Source of the DNA: CAZDRX01 sp964508225
Lineage (GTDB): Bacteria > Patescibacteriota > Gracilibacteria > Peribacterales > Peribacteraceae
Direction: 5' to 3'
NCBI GenBank assembly: GCA_964508225.1
Contig: CAZDRX010000008.1
Location: 1-64,000, forward strand
Length of the DNA stretch: 64,000 nt
Part shown: piece by piece, positions 25,503-33,425 of the stretch
Layout of the letters: the number at the start of each line of letters is the position of its first letter
Position numbering within the stretch: position 1 is the first letter of the stretch
Program-made: the position numbers and the translations under genes
Notes under the pieces: generated by a model
What the model was told of the DNA's origin: nothing
Databases searched by the model: none
The model's input: only the letters and a program-made list of their open reading frames with translations

Positions 25503-25526
25503 GAGCCGCGCAAGCGGCTCTTTTTT
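25503..25526 (+). terminator. Rho-independent terminator
   Basis: Stem GAGCCGC (25503-25509), GCAA tetraloop, GCGGCTC (25514-25520) and a run of Ts to 25526. It ends the His/Met-rich protein transcript. Confidence 0.9.
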
Positions 25527-25549
25527 GAAGTCCGAGCAGGAGGCGATAG

Positions 25550-25675
25550 GACGAATATCGCGAGCAGTGCCGTCAGTACGACATCGTGCATGAGTACCTT
25601 CTCAAGCGATCGATGGTTCCGCGTGAGCTCGTGGCGAAGATCGAGCAGTATCTCGCACAGGCGGTCGTCGCGTAG
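25550..25675 (+). pseudogene. Possible gene remnant (41 codons)
   Basis: Between TAG stops there is an open stretch reading DEYREQCRQYDIVHEYLLK and then MVPRELVAKIEQYLAQAVVA. It has amphipathic-helix character and codon use like the neighbouring genes, but no start codon near its beginning. It looks like the 3' end of a lost gene; a short protein starting at its internal ATG is less likely. Family unknown. Confidence 0.3.
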
Positions 25676-25688
25676 TGCGCAGAGGTTG

Positions 25689-25703
25689 TTAATCCTGCCT
25701 TAA
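25689..25703 (+). promoter_or_regulatory. Response-regulator box
   Basis: TTAA (25689-25692) and TTAA (25700-25703), 11-bp period, followed after 11 bp by TATGGT as a possible -10. It is the third copy of the box, in front of the small secreted peptide gene. Confidence 0.55.
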
Positions 25704-25740
25704 TGGCGCGAGGTTATGGTGTGCGCAGTTTCTTCAACGT

Positions 25741-25902
25741 ATGCGCACCCCTCAGATCATCGGCATCCTCAGGACGTTCGTGCTCGCACTCCTCATCACG
25801 TCGGCGTCGGCTGCGTACGCTGCGTCGCTCAAGACGACACTCACCGCTGAGAAAAATCCTACTCCGGTGACGAAAGAGGTCGCGTTCAATCCTCTGATGT
25901 GA
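25741..25902 (+). CDS. Small secreted peptide (53 aa)
   Basis: A 53-codon frame starting MRTPQIIGILRTFVLALLIT. It has a classical signal peptide with a likely cleavage after SASAAYA, leaving a mature peptide of about 26 residues (ASLKTTLTAEKNPTPVTKEV and six more). The preceding two-component box and promoter support expression. The 3' end overlaps the convergent SGNH hydrolase gene by 17 bases. No family recognised; it could be a truncated relative of the secreted protein at 24943. Confidence 0.55.
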   Translation: MRTPQIIGILRTFVLALLITSASAAYAASLKTTLTAEKNPTPVTKEVAFNPLM

Positions 25903-26824
25903 TTCCCATCTCGCGGAGCGTCGCTGCGATCGCTTCGCCAGCCAGCTTCTGCGTGCGCGCGGATGGATGACTGTCCCAGCCCAGTCGCTCGAAGTCCGTG
26001 CCGAGCTGTTCCGTGAGATCGAGAATCTCCCATCCGTGCGTATGAGCCATCGCCCGTACACTGTTGAATGTCTCGGGACGCTCTGCCCTGTCCGGCCAGA
26101 GGACAAGGAGCTTCGGAGCATTCCCGATGTCCGCACTCAGGCGTGTGAACCAGCGTCCGAAATGCGTGAGCTCGGACGCAGGCCATTCGACGATGAACGG
26201 TGCAGAGGAGGGGAGAGGTTCGCGCATCCGCAGAAATCCACGCTTCACGATGTCGACGAGCGGGCTCGTCCTCCGCCACCACCGTGGCCCGTGGATCTGC
26301 CACGATCCCGTCCCCGTGCGTTCCCGTATATCACCGTCGAAGGTTGCCTTCCGGTCGCCGTCGTTCGGTGTGAATTCGAGGATCGTCACGACAGGATGCA
26401 GTGCTCTGACTTTCGCCTCGTACGTGAGGGTCTCCTGTTCGATGTTGTATCCGTTCACGCCCGTGTTCACGACGGCGAACGCCGGAAGCAGTGCTGCGAT
26501 CACCGCGGGATTCGTCTCTTCATCGCGCACGCCGAAGCCGAACGCGTACGAGTCGCCGAGGATTGCGATCACCTTCTTCCCGTCATCGATTTCCTGCGAA
26601 CGGAATCCGCGGGAGTCCGTCGTCACCGTCTCCGAGCGGAACCCCGGTGCGTGCAGATCCGCCCGCAGTTCGTACTCAAGATCCGGTACGTCACTTGCCT
26701 GATGAATGGCGGGGCGCAGGTTCACGGGACGCACACCCGCTGCACGGAGTGCTCCGTCCAGACCCAGCACACATCCCGCCATAGCGAAGATGAGCAGGCA
26801 GAGATTCTGCAGGAGCTTCGTCAT
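25886..26824 (-). CDS. SGNH/GDSL-type hydrolase, membrane-anchored
   Basis: A 312-residue protein with an N-terminal hydrophobic segment (LCLLIFAMAGCVLGLDGAL). The SGNH block I serine is in AILGDSYAFGFGVRDEET, a later block in FTPNDGDRKA, and the catalytic Asp-His pair in WDSHPSARTQKLAGE. The family deacetylates or acetylates glycans and lipids. Its ATG overlaps the stop of the GDP-fucose synthase gene as ATGA, pointing to modification of a fucose-containing glycan, which is inference. Confidence 0.82.
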   Translation of the reverse strand: MTKLLQNLCLLIFAMAGCVLGLDGALRAAGVRPVNLRPAIHQASDVPDLEYELRADLHAPGFRSETVTTDSRGFRSQEIDDGKKVIAILGDSYAFGFGVRDEETNPAVIAALLPAFAVVNTGVNGYNIEQETLTYEAKVRALHPVVTILEFTPNDGDRKATFDGDIRERTGTGSWQIHGPRWWRRTSPLVDIVKRGFLRMREPLPSSAPFIVEWPASELTHFGRWFTRLSADIGNAPKLLVLWPDRAERPETFNSVRAMAHTHGWEILDLTEQLGTDFERLGWDSHPSARTQKLAGEAIAATLREMGITSED

Positions 26825-27750
26825 GGTGTGTTCTGATACCACTCGTACGTTCTGCGGATCCCTTCCTCGAGCGGTACCTGATGACGCCATCCCGTACGCC
26901 GCAGTTTCGTCGTGTCGAGCACTTTCCGGGGAGTGCCGTCCGGCCGTGATGCATCGAACAAAATCTGTCCGTCATACCCCACGGCTTTTGCGACGATCTC
27001 TGCCAGTCTCGCAATCGAAACCTCCTCTCCCGTTCCGATATTCGTGAGCGAGGTATCGTCATCGTGCTCCAGCAGATGCACGCATGCGTCTGCGAGATCC
27101 CGCGCGAAGATGAATTCACGGAGCGGCTTGCCCGTCCCCCAGAGGGTCACTGCCGGTGCCTTTGCCCGCTTTGCTTCATGGACACGCCGCAGCACCGCGG
27201 GCAGCACGTGACACGTTTCGAGATCGAACGAATCGCGCGGACCATACGAATTCGTCGGCATGACAGAGCGGTACTGTGTGCCGTACTGCCGGTTGTAGGC
27301 ATCGCAGAGCACGATGCCTGCGATCTTGGCGGACGCGTAGGGAGCATTCGTGGGTTCGAGGAGACCCGTCATGAGCGCGCTCTCGGGAATCGGCTGCGGC
27401 GCGAGCCGCGGATAGATGCACGAGCTCCCGATGAAGAGCATCCGAGGCACGCCCGCGCGGTAGGCTTCATGGATCACATTGGTCTGGATCATGAGATTCT
27501 CGTACGCGAACTCGGCCGGAGAGCTCATATTCGCGTTGATCCCGCCGACTCTCGCGGCCGCGAGCACGATGACATCTGGTTTCTCGGATAAGAGAAACGC
27601 ACGCGTCGCTGCCTGATCCGTGAGATCCAGTTCAGCGTGCGTGCGCAGCAGGAGGTGCTTGTAGCCCTTCTCATGCAACACTTCCACGATGGCCGATCCC
27701 ACGAGTCCGGTGTGACCCGCCACATAGATTCTGTCGCTCGTCTTCAGCAT
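26821..27750 (-). CDS. fcl: GDP-L-fucose synthase
   Basis: Epimerase/reductase of the extended SDR family, 309 residues, converting GDP-4-keto-6-deoxymannose to GDP-L-fucose. The NADP motif is IYVAGHTGLVGSAIVE; LAAARVGGINAN, FIGSSCIYPRLAPQPIPE and the YASAKIAG Tyr-x3-Lys catalytic pair are family signatures. The start at 27750 sits directly before the Rossmann strand. The partner GDP-mannose 4,6-dehydratase is not in the window. Confidence 0.93.
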   Translation of the reverse strand: MLKTSDRIYVAGHTGLVGSAIVEVLHEKGYKHLLLRTHAELDLTDQAATRAFLLSEKPDVIVLAAARVGGINANMSSPAEFAYENLMIQTNVIHEAYRAGVPRMLFIGSSCIYPRLAPQPIPESALMTGLLEPTNAPYASAKIAGIVLCDAYNRQYGTQYRSVMPTNSYGPRDSFDLETCHVLPAVLRRVHEAKRAKAPAVTLWGTGKPLREFIFARDLADACVHLLEHDDDTSLTNIGTGEEVSIARLAEIVAKAVGYDGQILFDASRPDGTPRKVLDTTKLRRTGWRHQVPLEEGIRRTYEWYQNTP

Positions 27751-27840
27751 ACGACCGATCTTCTCTCCGTTTCCCCCCGAGAGCAAACCGGAGATCGATT
27801 GGCAGTCATGGGCGGGGAGCGTTACGCTGACTCCCGCTCC

Positions 27841-28572
27841 ATGCCTCCGTCTGTTTCGATCATCGTTCCGTGCAGGAACGAGGCCGGCAATATCCCGCGT
27901 ATTCTTCCGGCCATTCCGTCCTTCGGGGCGGAGACGGAAGTGATCTTCGTTGAGGGGCACTCCACAGATGACACGTGGACACGTCTTCAGTCACTCCCGC
28001 AGACGGTGGATGGTCGCAGCGTCCGCATCGTGCAGCAGCAGGGGATCGGAAAGGCGGATGCCGTTCACCTCGGATTTTCGCTCGCTCGGAACGATATCCT
28101 CATCATTCTCGATGCCGACATGACCGTCGATCCCGCGTGCCTCGGAGAGTTCTATACCTGCATCGCTTCCGGACGTGCGGACGTCGCCATCGGCACACGT
28201 CTCGTGCTCTCGATGGAGGAGGGATCGATGCCGCTCCCCAATCGTCTCGCCAACCGTTTCTTCGCTTTCCTCCTCGGTATCGTGCTCCGGCAGAGATTCA
28301 CGGACACACTCTGCGGTACCAAGGCGTTCCGGCGCACGGATCATGCACGCATCCTCACCGCGAGCGGAGTGATGGGATCGCGCGATCCGTTCGGGGATTA
28401 CTGGATTCTCGTCGGCGCGGCGAACGCAGGCCTGCGTATTCTGGAAATTCCTGTCCGTTACTTCCGGAGGAGGTACGGTAAGTCGAACATCCGGCACGTC
28501 CGTGAAGGCCTGCTTCTCCTGAGATTAACGCTCATGGCTGCCACTGTATCGCGCAGCACTACAACTCACTGA
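27841..28572 (+). CDS. Glycosyltransferase family 2 (polyprenyl-phosphate sugar transferase-like)
   Basis: A 243-residue GT-A enzyme. VSIIVPCRNEAGNIPRIL starts the nucleotide-sugar fold, LIILDADMTVDPA carries the DXD-like motif, and FTDTLCGTKAFRR and GDYWILVGAANAG complete the domain. It resembles dolichol-phosphate mannosyltransferase-like enzymes; the sugar is unknown. TTGGCA (27799-27804), an 18-bp spacer and TACGCT (27823-27828) form a promoter. It is divergent from the fucose genes. Confidence 0.88.
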   Translation: MPPSVSIIVPCRNEAGNIPRILPAIPSFGAETEVIFVEGHSTDDTWTRLQSLPQTVDGRSVRIVQQQGIGKADAVHLGFSLARNDILIILDADMTVDPACLGEFYTCIASGRADVAIGTRLVLSMEEGSMPLPNRLANRFFAFLLGIVLRQRFTDTLCGTKAFRRTDHARILTASGVMGSRDPFGDYWILVGAANAGLRILEIPVRYFRRRYGKSNIRHVREGLLLLRLTLMAATVSRSTTTH

Positions 28573-28586
28573 CCATATCGTTGCAA

Positions 28587-28640
28587 TTGACTCTCTCATC
28601 GTTCTTCACTGAAATACGTTCAATACGTATCGTTGTTTTC
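28587..28640 (+). promoter_or_regulatory. Conserved promoter region, surface protein gene 1
   Basis: TTGACT (28587-28592), 17 bp, TGAAAT, then a repeated AATACG block and a TTTTCTTCCTTCC tract just before the ATG. The same order recurs upstream of the next two paralogues. Confidence 0.6.
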
Positions 28641-28654
28641 TTCCTTCCCTTTGT

Positions 28655-30184
28655 ATGAACAAGTTCGTCCAATTCTTTGGATCCTTCGTCGCCATCGTTG
28701 TCGTCGGTGTTCTCATCATGACGGCGACGGGCCAGCTCGGTCCGGTACTCCGCAGCGACAGCGCAATTTCCGACAACGCGCTTGACGTGTCCGAGCCCGG
28801 TACGATGGTGACTCCGGACGGTCGTTTTTCCGTCCTCAAGACGGGAGACACCTACTTCGTCACGGAAAACAGTCCCGCTTCAAAACAGCAGGTTGCTTCG
28901 GCGAAGGGCACGCCTCTTGCGGGGGATCTTTTGGATGGAGGCACACCGATGAATCCTGCGGCAGCGGTCACCTGCAATCCGGGAATCGTGACGAAGGGTC
29001 CGCAGGATCCTGCGAGCAAGAAGTACAAAATCAGCTGTCCCACATCCATGCCCGGTGATTCATACTTCCAGGCGCCGGCCATCACCGAACTCCAGAATGC
29101 TCTCGGATGTACGAATGCCGCAGCTGCGGCGGCGAACGTTGCCTGTCCGGATGCGACGAACTGCGAGAAGGACGGAACACCCACGATGCAGACACCGAAT
29201 CCTTTCACCACCTGTACGGTCAAGAACAAGAGGAGGGACGCGCGGGCGAAAACATGTACCGCCGACGTCGATTGCACGGCTGCCCAGTGTGACTACAAGC
29301 AGCTCTGCAAGCCGAAGCCGAGGGAGACCTGCTGCTACGCCGACAGCCAGACGGTCGCAACCTGCAGAGCCGGTGCCGGAACCTGCAGTGCCGGAGAGAC
29401 CGTGGGCACGGACTATCCGACGGGTGGTCAGTGCGGAATGAACTGCAAACCCGTGAACACGCGTTGCTGCAAACCTGCGACTGGTGCTTGGTCGTGCAGC
29501 CCCACGTGTGCTGCCGGCGTGACGGGTGAGATCAAGACGATTGCGGAGTGCGGAGGCATGTGCTCATCATCCCCGACGGTGTACTGCTGCAAGAATACGG
29601 CTGCGAACACGTACGGCTGCAAGACGTCCTGCGGGACGGGGGAGACGTCGCAGACGATTACCGGCATGTGTGACCCTGCGACGAACTGTAAAGCTTCTTC
29701 CTCCAGTTCCACCCCTGCAGTCTGCTGCAAGAATTCAAATGGCCAGTTCTACTGTCGCCAGAGCTGCAATACGAATGAGGTTGGCGTCGGTATCACGGGT
29801 GCCTGCAATGCCAATAGCGGAGGAAACTGCACGCAAAGTTCCTCATCTTCCGCTACTTCCACGCCGGTCTCGGTGTGCTGCCTGACTGCCGGCACGTACA
29901 CGTGTTCCCCGAACTGTGCGGGCACCGTTGTTCCGTTCACAGGGAACAACGGCGTCTGCGACACGAATATCAACTGCAAGTCTTCGGCCTCTTCTTCCAG
30001 CACACCTCCTCCTCCACCCCCGCCACCCCCTCCAAGCTCGACGGGAAGTACGTCTTCACGTTGCACGGGGTCTACTCCGGTTGGAACAACCTGTAGTAAC
30101 TCGAATCCCTGTGATACCAGCAAGGGTGATTGTTTCTGCTCCACGACTGGGAATCCGCTCGCGATCACAGGCAAGTGTCAGTAA
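28655..30184 (+). CDS. Cysteine-rich surface protein 1
   Basis: A 509-residue protein with an N-terminal anchor or signal helix (VAIVVVGVLIMTATGQL). A conserved domain (about 105-225) contains KGPQDPASKKYKISCP, PGDSYFQAPAITELQ, CEKDGTPTMQTPNPFTTC and DCTAAQCDYKQLCKPKP. Next come repeated modules of roughly 40-50 residues starting with CC (TRCCKPATG, VYCCKNTA, AVCCKNSNG, SVCCLTAG), separated by Ser-rich linkers. A poly-Pro stretch (near residue 452) precedes a C-terminal cysteine domain. Disulfide-rich secreted protein of unknown function; first of three tandem paralogues. Confidence 0.85.
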   Translation: MNKFVQFFGSFVAIVVVGVLIMTATGQLGPVLRSDSAISDNALDVSEPGTMVTPDGRFSVLKTGDTYFVTENSPASKQQVASAKGTPLAGDLLDGGTPMNPAAAVTCNPGIVTKGPQDPASKKYKISCPTSMPGDSYFQAPAITELQNALGCTNAAAAAANVACPDATNCEKDGTPTMQTPNPFTTCTVKNKRRDARAKTCTADVDCTAAQCDYKQLCKPKPRETCCYADSQTVATCRAGAGTCSAGETVGTDYPTGGQCGMNCKPVNTRCCKPATGAWSCSPTCAAGVTGEIKTIAECGGMCSSSPTVYCCKNTAANTYGCKTSCGTGETSQTITGMCDPATNCKASSSSSTPAVCCKNSNGQFYCRQSCNTNEVGVGITGACNANSGGNCTQSSSSSATSTPVSVCCLTAGTYTCSPNCAGTVVPFTGNNGVCDTNINCKSSASSSSTPPPPPPPPPPSSTGSTSSRCTGSTPVGTTCSNSNPCDTSKGDCFCSTTGNPLAITGKCQ

Positions 30185-30202
30185 ACGTTCCCATCACAGA
30201 AG

Positions 30203-30228
30203 AGCCGCCTCCGTGGGCGGCTTTTTTT
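30203..30228 (+). terminator. Rho-independent terminator, surface protein gene 1
   Basis: AGCCGCC (30203-30209) pairs with GGCGGCT (30216-30222), followed by T7. Nearly identical terminators follow the two paralogues. Confidence 0.9.
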
Positions 30229-30264
30229 GTAGCCGTATTCCGAAACGTTGCCCGTCTTCCGCAA

Positions 30265-30315
30265 TTGACTCTCCCATCGTTCTTCATTGAAATACGTTAA
30301 ATACGGCATCGTTGT
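30265..30315 (+). promoter_or_regulatory. Conserved promoter region, surface protein gene 2
   Basis: TTGACT (30265-30270), 17 bp, TGAAAT, then the doubled AATACG block, as in gene 1. The preceding GTTGCCCGTCTTCCGCAA is shared with gene 3. Confidence 0.6.
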
Positions 30316-30334
30316 TTTCTTCCTTCCTCTTTCT

Positions 30335-31636
30335 ATGAATAAGTTCGTCCACTTTCTCGGATACTCCGTGGCCTTCGTCGTCGTCGGTATTCTCATCATG
30401 ACTGCGACCGGCCAGCTTGCTCCCGCACTGCGCGGCGATATCATGGGATCGAGCAGCATGTCGATCAGCCCTACAGGCATTGAATCATCGATGCCCTCCA
30501 GTGCTGAGTCTTCCATTCCCGAAGGTATCGTTTCGGAGGATGGGAAGACCACCTTTGTGGAAAAAGGTGATGGCACCGTCGAGGCGTACATCACCCCCAC
30601 AGAATCATCGACACAGACTTCCACAGCGTATGCGGGAGGCACCACGGGTGGTGATGACTCCGGTACGACCGGTGGCGCCATGTTGGCTGCCGGAGCGGTG
30701 ACGTGTCAGCCTGGGATCCAGACGAAAGGTCCGCAGGATCCCGCGGGCAAGCAACGTAAAATCAACTGTCCCGGTGCCATCCCCGGCGACTCCTACTTCG
30801 CCGCCCCTGCAATCGCCGAACTCCAGACTGCGCTCGGATGTACGAATGCCGCAGCTGCCGCAGCGACAGTCGCCTGTCCCGATGCTGTGAACTGCGAGAA
30901 GGACGGAACACCCACGATGCAGACACCGAATCCTTTCACCACGTGTACGGTGAAGAACAAGAAGAAGGATACCAAGACGAAGACCTGTACCGCCGATGTC
31001 GACTGCGGCCCGGCCCAGTGTGACTACAAGCAGCTCTGCAAGCCGAAGCCGAGGAAGACCTGCTGCACGGGAGCCGGCGGCGCAAAGACGTGCAGAGATG
31101 GTGCCGGAACCTGCAACGCCGGAGAGACCGTGGGAACGGATTATGCGGCGGATCAGTGTGCCGCGAATTGTTCGTCATCTTCTTCCGCGACGTCGGCGAA
31201 TGTCGTGTGTTGCGGCAACCCGAACGCATGGGCATGCGCGACCAGCTGCGCCACGGGCGTGGCGAGTTATACGCATCCGGACGCCGCAACATGCAATGCG
31301 AATTGCAGCACACCATCTTCCAATTCTTCTTCAGCGCAGACGGCACGTACATGTTGCAAAACCACGACGAATGCCTACGCATGCAGACCCAGCTGCGCAG
31401 CTGCAGAGACGATAGTCTTTGTCGGCGGTGATGAAAATGCATGCAATTCTGCCTGCAACGCCTCCATCTCGTCATCCATTGCCTCATCGGAGGCTGCGAC
31501 GTGCTGCGCGAACGGCACATCGTACGTCTGCAGAGTGAGCTGCCTCGCCGGAGAGACTGGATTCAACTGGGGAAATGCTTCCGCATGTAATCTCGGATGC
31601 TTCTTCTCATCGGTATCTTCGGCGTTCAGTTCATAG
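30335..31636 (+). CDS. Cysteine-rich surface protein 2
   Basis: A 433-residue paralogue. N-terminal anchor VAFVVVGILIMTATGQL, an acidic Ser/Glu linker (SSMPSSAESSIPEGIVSE), then the shared domain (TKGPQDPAGKQRKINCPG, PGDSYFAAPAIAELQ, CEKDGTPTMQTPNPFTTC). Four CC modules follow (KTCCTGAGG, VVCCGNPN, RTCCKTTTN, ATCCANGTS) with Ser-rich linkers. Unlike genes 1 and 3 it lacks a Pro-rich stretch and the final cysteine domain, ending in SSVSSAFSS. The start at 30335 matches the paralogues. Confidence 0.85.
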   Translation: MNKFVHFLGYSVAFVVVGILIMTATGQLAPALRGDIMGSSSMSISPTGIESSMPSSAESSIPEGIVSEDGKTTFVEKGDGTVEAYITPTESSTQTSTAYAGGTTGGDDSGTTGGAMLAAGAVTCQPGIQTKGPQDPAGKQRKINCPGAIPGDSYFAAPAIAELQTALGCTNAAAAAATVACPDAVNCEKDGTPTMQTPNPFTTCTVKNKKKDTKTKTCTADVDCGPAQCDYKQLCKPKPRKTCCTGAGGAKTCRDGAGTCNAGETVGTDYAADQCAANCSSSSSATSANVVCCGNPNAWACATSCATGVASYTHPDAATCNANCSTPSSNSSSAQTARTCCKTTTNAYACRPSCAAAETIVFVGGDENACNSACNASISSSIASSEAATCCANGTSYVCRVSCLAGETGFNWGNASACNLGCFFSSVSSAFSS

Positions 31637-31656
31637 GTGTCTGATGTTCGATGGTA

Positions 31657-31681
31657 AAGCCGCCTCCGGGCGGCTTTTTTT
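31657..31681 (+). terminator. Rho-independent terminator, surface protein gene 2
   Basis: AAGCCGCC TCC GGGCGGCTT followed by a T run; same sequence as after gene 3. Confidence 0.9.
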
Positions 31682-31718
31682 AGCACAGGTGTTTCGAAAC
31701 GTTGCCCGTCTTCCGCAA

Positions 31719-31765
31719 TTGACTCTCCTGCAGCCCTATAATGGAATACATCAAATACGATCGTC
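31719..31765 (+). promoter_or_regulatory. Conserved promoter region, surface protein gene 3
   Basis: TTGACT (31719-31724), 17 bp, TGGAAT, then a shorter AATACG block. A TATAAT at 31737-31742 overlaps it but is only 12 bp from the -35 box. Confidence 0.55.
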
Positions 31766-31782
31766 TCCTTCCTTCTTTTTGT

Positions 31783-33075
31783 ATGAACAAGCTTCTCCAC
31801 TTCCTCGGATACACTGCAGGGCTTTTCGTTCTCGGTGTTCTCATTCTCACAGCAACAGGACGGCTTGGCCCCATCCTCCGTGGAGATACCGGTCCTGCCG
31901 GCATGATTCCTGCCACCTACATTTCGTCATCGAGCTCATCCCTCTCCATGCCGGGGACGATCGCCGTCACTGAGCCCACGCTTGATCCGCAGATGACGTA
32001 CACAGAGAATGCCGGCATCGTGAGCGTTTCGATCAACCAGACGTCCACGACGACTGCCACGACGACCACAAGCACGACCACAAGCAGTGCTTCTGCCTAT
32101 GCGAATGCCCCCGCAGGCACGACCGGTGGCGGAGGCGTGACGGCGAATGCAACAGCCACTACCTGCCAGCCCGGTATTCTCACGAAGGGTCCACAGGACC
32201 CCGCAAGGAAGAACTACAAAATCAACTGCCCCAGCGGTATGCCCGGTGACTCGTACTTCGCCGCGCCTGCCATCACGGAACTCCAAAATACTCTCGCCTG
32301 CACGAATGCTGCTGCGGGGGTTGCCATGGTGGCGTGTCCCGATGCGAACAATTGCGAGAAGGACGGTATGCCCACGATGCAGGCACCCAATCCTTTCACC
32401 ACCTGCAAGGTCACAAACAAACTCAGGAACGCAACGATGAAGACCTGCACTGCGGATGTGGATTGCACCGCTGCCCAGTGTGACTACAAGCAGCCCTGCA
32501 AGCCGAAACCCGCTGCGCCGCTCTGCTGTCTTGCACAGAATCCGACGACTCTCACCTGGACTCCCACCTGCAGAACGACTGCGACGTGTGTCGTGGGTGA
32601 GATGCAGGTCGGCACCGCATCCACCATGTGTTCCACGAATTGCCCCATGGCCGCGACAACTCTGAATAATCAGGTGCAGTGTTGCACGGCGTACAATGCA
32701 ACGACACAGAGCTACGTCGGCACATGTCGTATGGCATGTGGCTCGGGAGAGTCGCCACAGGGAGGTGCCCGGAATGCCGCCACGTGTCCTGCCGAGTGTG
32801 CCAATATCGCCGCCGCAATGACCACTCCTCCAACCACGACGCCGCCAACCACCACACCTCCGACCACCACTCCTCCCACCACCACTCCTCCTACGACTAC
32901 GCCTCCGACCACCACGCCTCCTCCGGCCAGTTCCTGTCCAAGTACGGCGATCGGACAATACTGCAAAGGGGGAAATACTCCTGTGAACTGTCCGAATGGT
33001 TGCTTCTGCCGTACGGCAAACGGTGACCTCGTTGGAGGCGTCGGGGCTCTCGAAGGAACGTGTAAGGCGAGTTAA
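31783..33075 (+). CDS. Cysteine-rich surface protein 3
   Basis: A 430-residue paralogue. N-terminal anchor TAGLFVLGVLILTATGRL, Ser/Thr-rich linker, the shared cysteine domain (TKGPQDPARKNYKINCPS, PGDSYFAAPAITELQ, CEKDGMPTMQAPNPFTTC), and two divergent CC modules (PLCCLAQNP, VQCCTAYNA). A tandem PPTTT repeat (32821-32925, about seven units) leads to a C-terminal cysteine domain (GQYCKGGNTPVNCPNGCFC) similar to that of gene 1. The Pro/Thr stalk suggests a wall-spanning spacer. Function unknown. Confidence 0.85.
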   Translation: MNKLLHFLGYTAGLFVLGVLILTATGRLGPILRGDTGPAGMIPATYISSSSSSLSMPGTIAVTEPTLDPQMTYTENAGIVSVSINQTSTTTATTTTSTTTSSASAYANAPAGTTGGGGVTANATATTCQPGILTKGPQDPARKNYKINCPSGMPGDSYFAAPAITELQNTLACTNAAAGVAMVACPDANNCEKDGMPTMQAPNPFTTCKVTNKLRNATMKTCTADVDCTAAQCDYKQPCKPKPAAPLCCLAQNPTTLTWTPTCRTTATCVVGEMQVGTASTMCSTNCPMAATTLNNQVQCCTAYNATTQSYVGTCRMACGSGESPQGGARNAATCPAECANIAAAMTTPPTTTPPTTTPPTTTPPTTTPPTTTPPTTTPPPASSCPSTAIGQYCKGGNTPVNCPNGCFCRTANGDLVGGVGALEGTCKAS

Positions 33076-33090
33076 AGACTGCTTTAAAAT

Positions 33091-33115
33091 AAGCCGCCTC
33101 CGGGCGGCTTTTTTT
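33091..33115 (+). terminator. Rho-independent terminator, surface protein gene 3
   Basis: AAGCCGCC TCC GGGCGGCTT with a T7 tail. Confidence 0.9.
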
Positions 33116-33192
33116 GTGCTTGCACCCTGAAATTGCGCATGCACGAAACACCGCTGGACGACGAAGAGCCGCCGACGGTTGCCTGATGATGC

Positions 33193-33267
33193 TGGTAGCC
33201 CCACGGAGGATCGAACTCCGATTTCCTGGATGAGAACCAAGTGTCCTAACCATTAGACGATGGAGCC
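33193..33267 (-). tRNA. tRNA-Glu (anticodon CUC)
   Basis: A 75-nt cloverleaf on the minus strand. Acceptor GGCTCCA pairs with TGGGGCT, the anticodon loop TTCTCAT gives CUC, the T-arm is CGGAG TTCGATC CTCCG, and CCA is encoded. The D-arm reads GTCTAATGGTTAGGAC, as in tRNA-Glu. Confidence 0.93.
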
Positions 33268-33315
33268 GCAAGATCAAAAGAGCACTCGCCGGACGTTCTT
33301 CGCTCTCTGAACGTC

Positions 33316-33344
33316 GATAAAAACGCCTTCAAAGAGCCTGTCAA
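33316..33344 (-). promoter_or_regulatory. Promoter of tRNA-Glu(CUC)
   Basis: TTGACA (33339-33344), 17-bp spacer, TTTATC (33316-33321) on the minus strand, about 48 bp before the mature tRNA. The second tRNA-Glu has a similar arrangement. Confidence 0.65.
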
Positions 33345-33425
33345 TTCTCAATGAATGGTTCCCGATTGTCAATTGAGAGCTTCAGGCCGACAATACCCGC
33401 CGCTTACCCGTTTCCTCTGTTTCCC

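Noticed and set aside
32821..32925. Possible CRISPR-like repeat array
   Set aside because: The repeats are 15-bp contiguous codon repeats with no spacers and lie inside a gene.
31936..33240. 434-codon minus-strand frame with Gly/Arg repeats
   Set aside because: Complement of surface protein 3, including its PPTTT repeat; the tRNA-Glu gene also lies in it.
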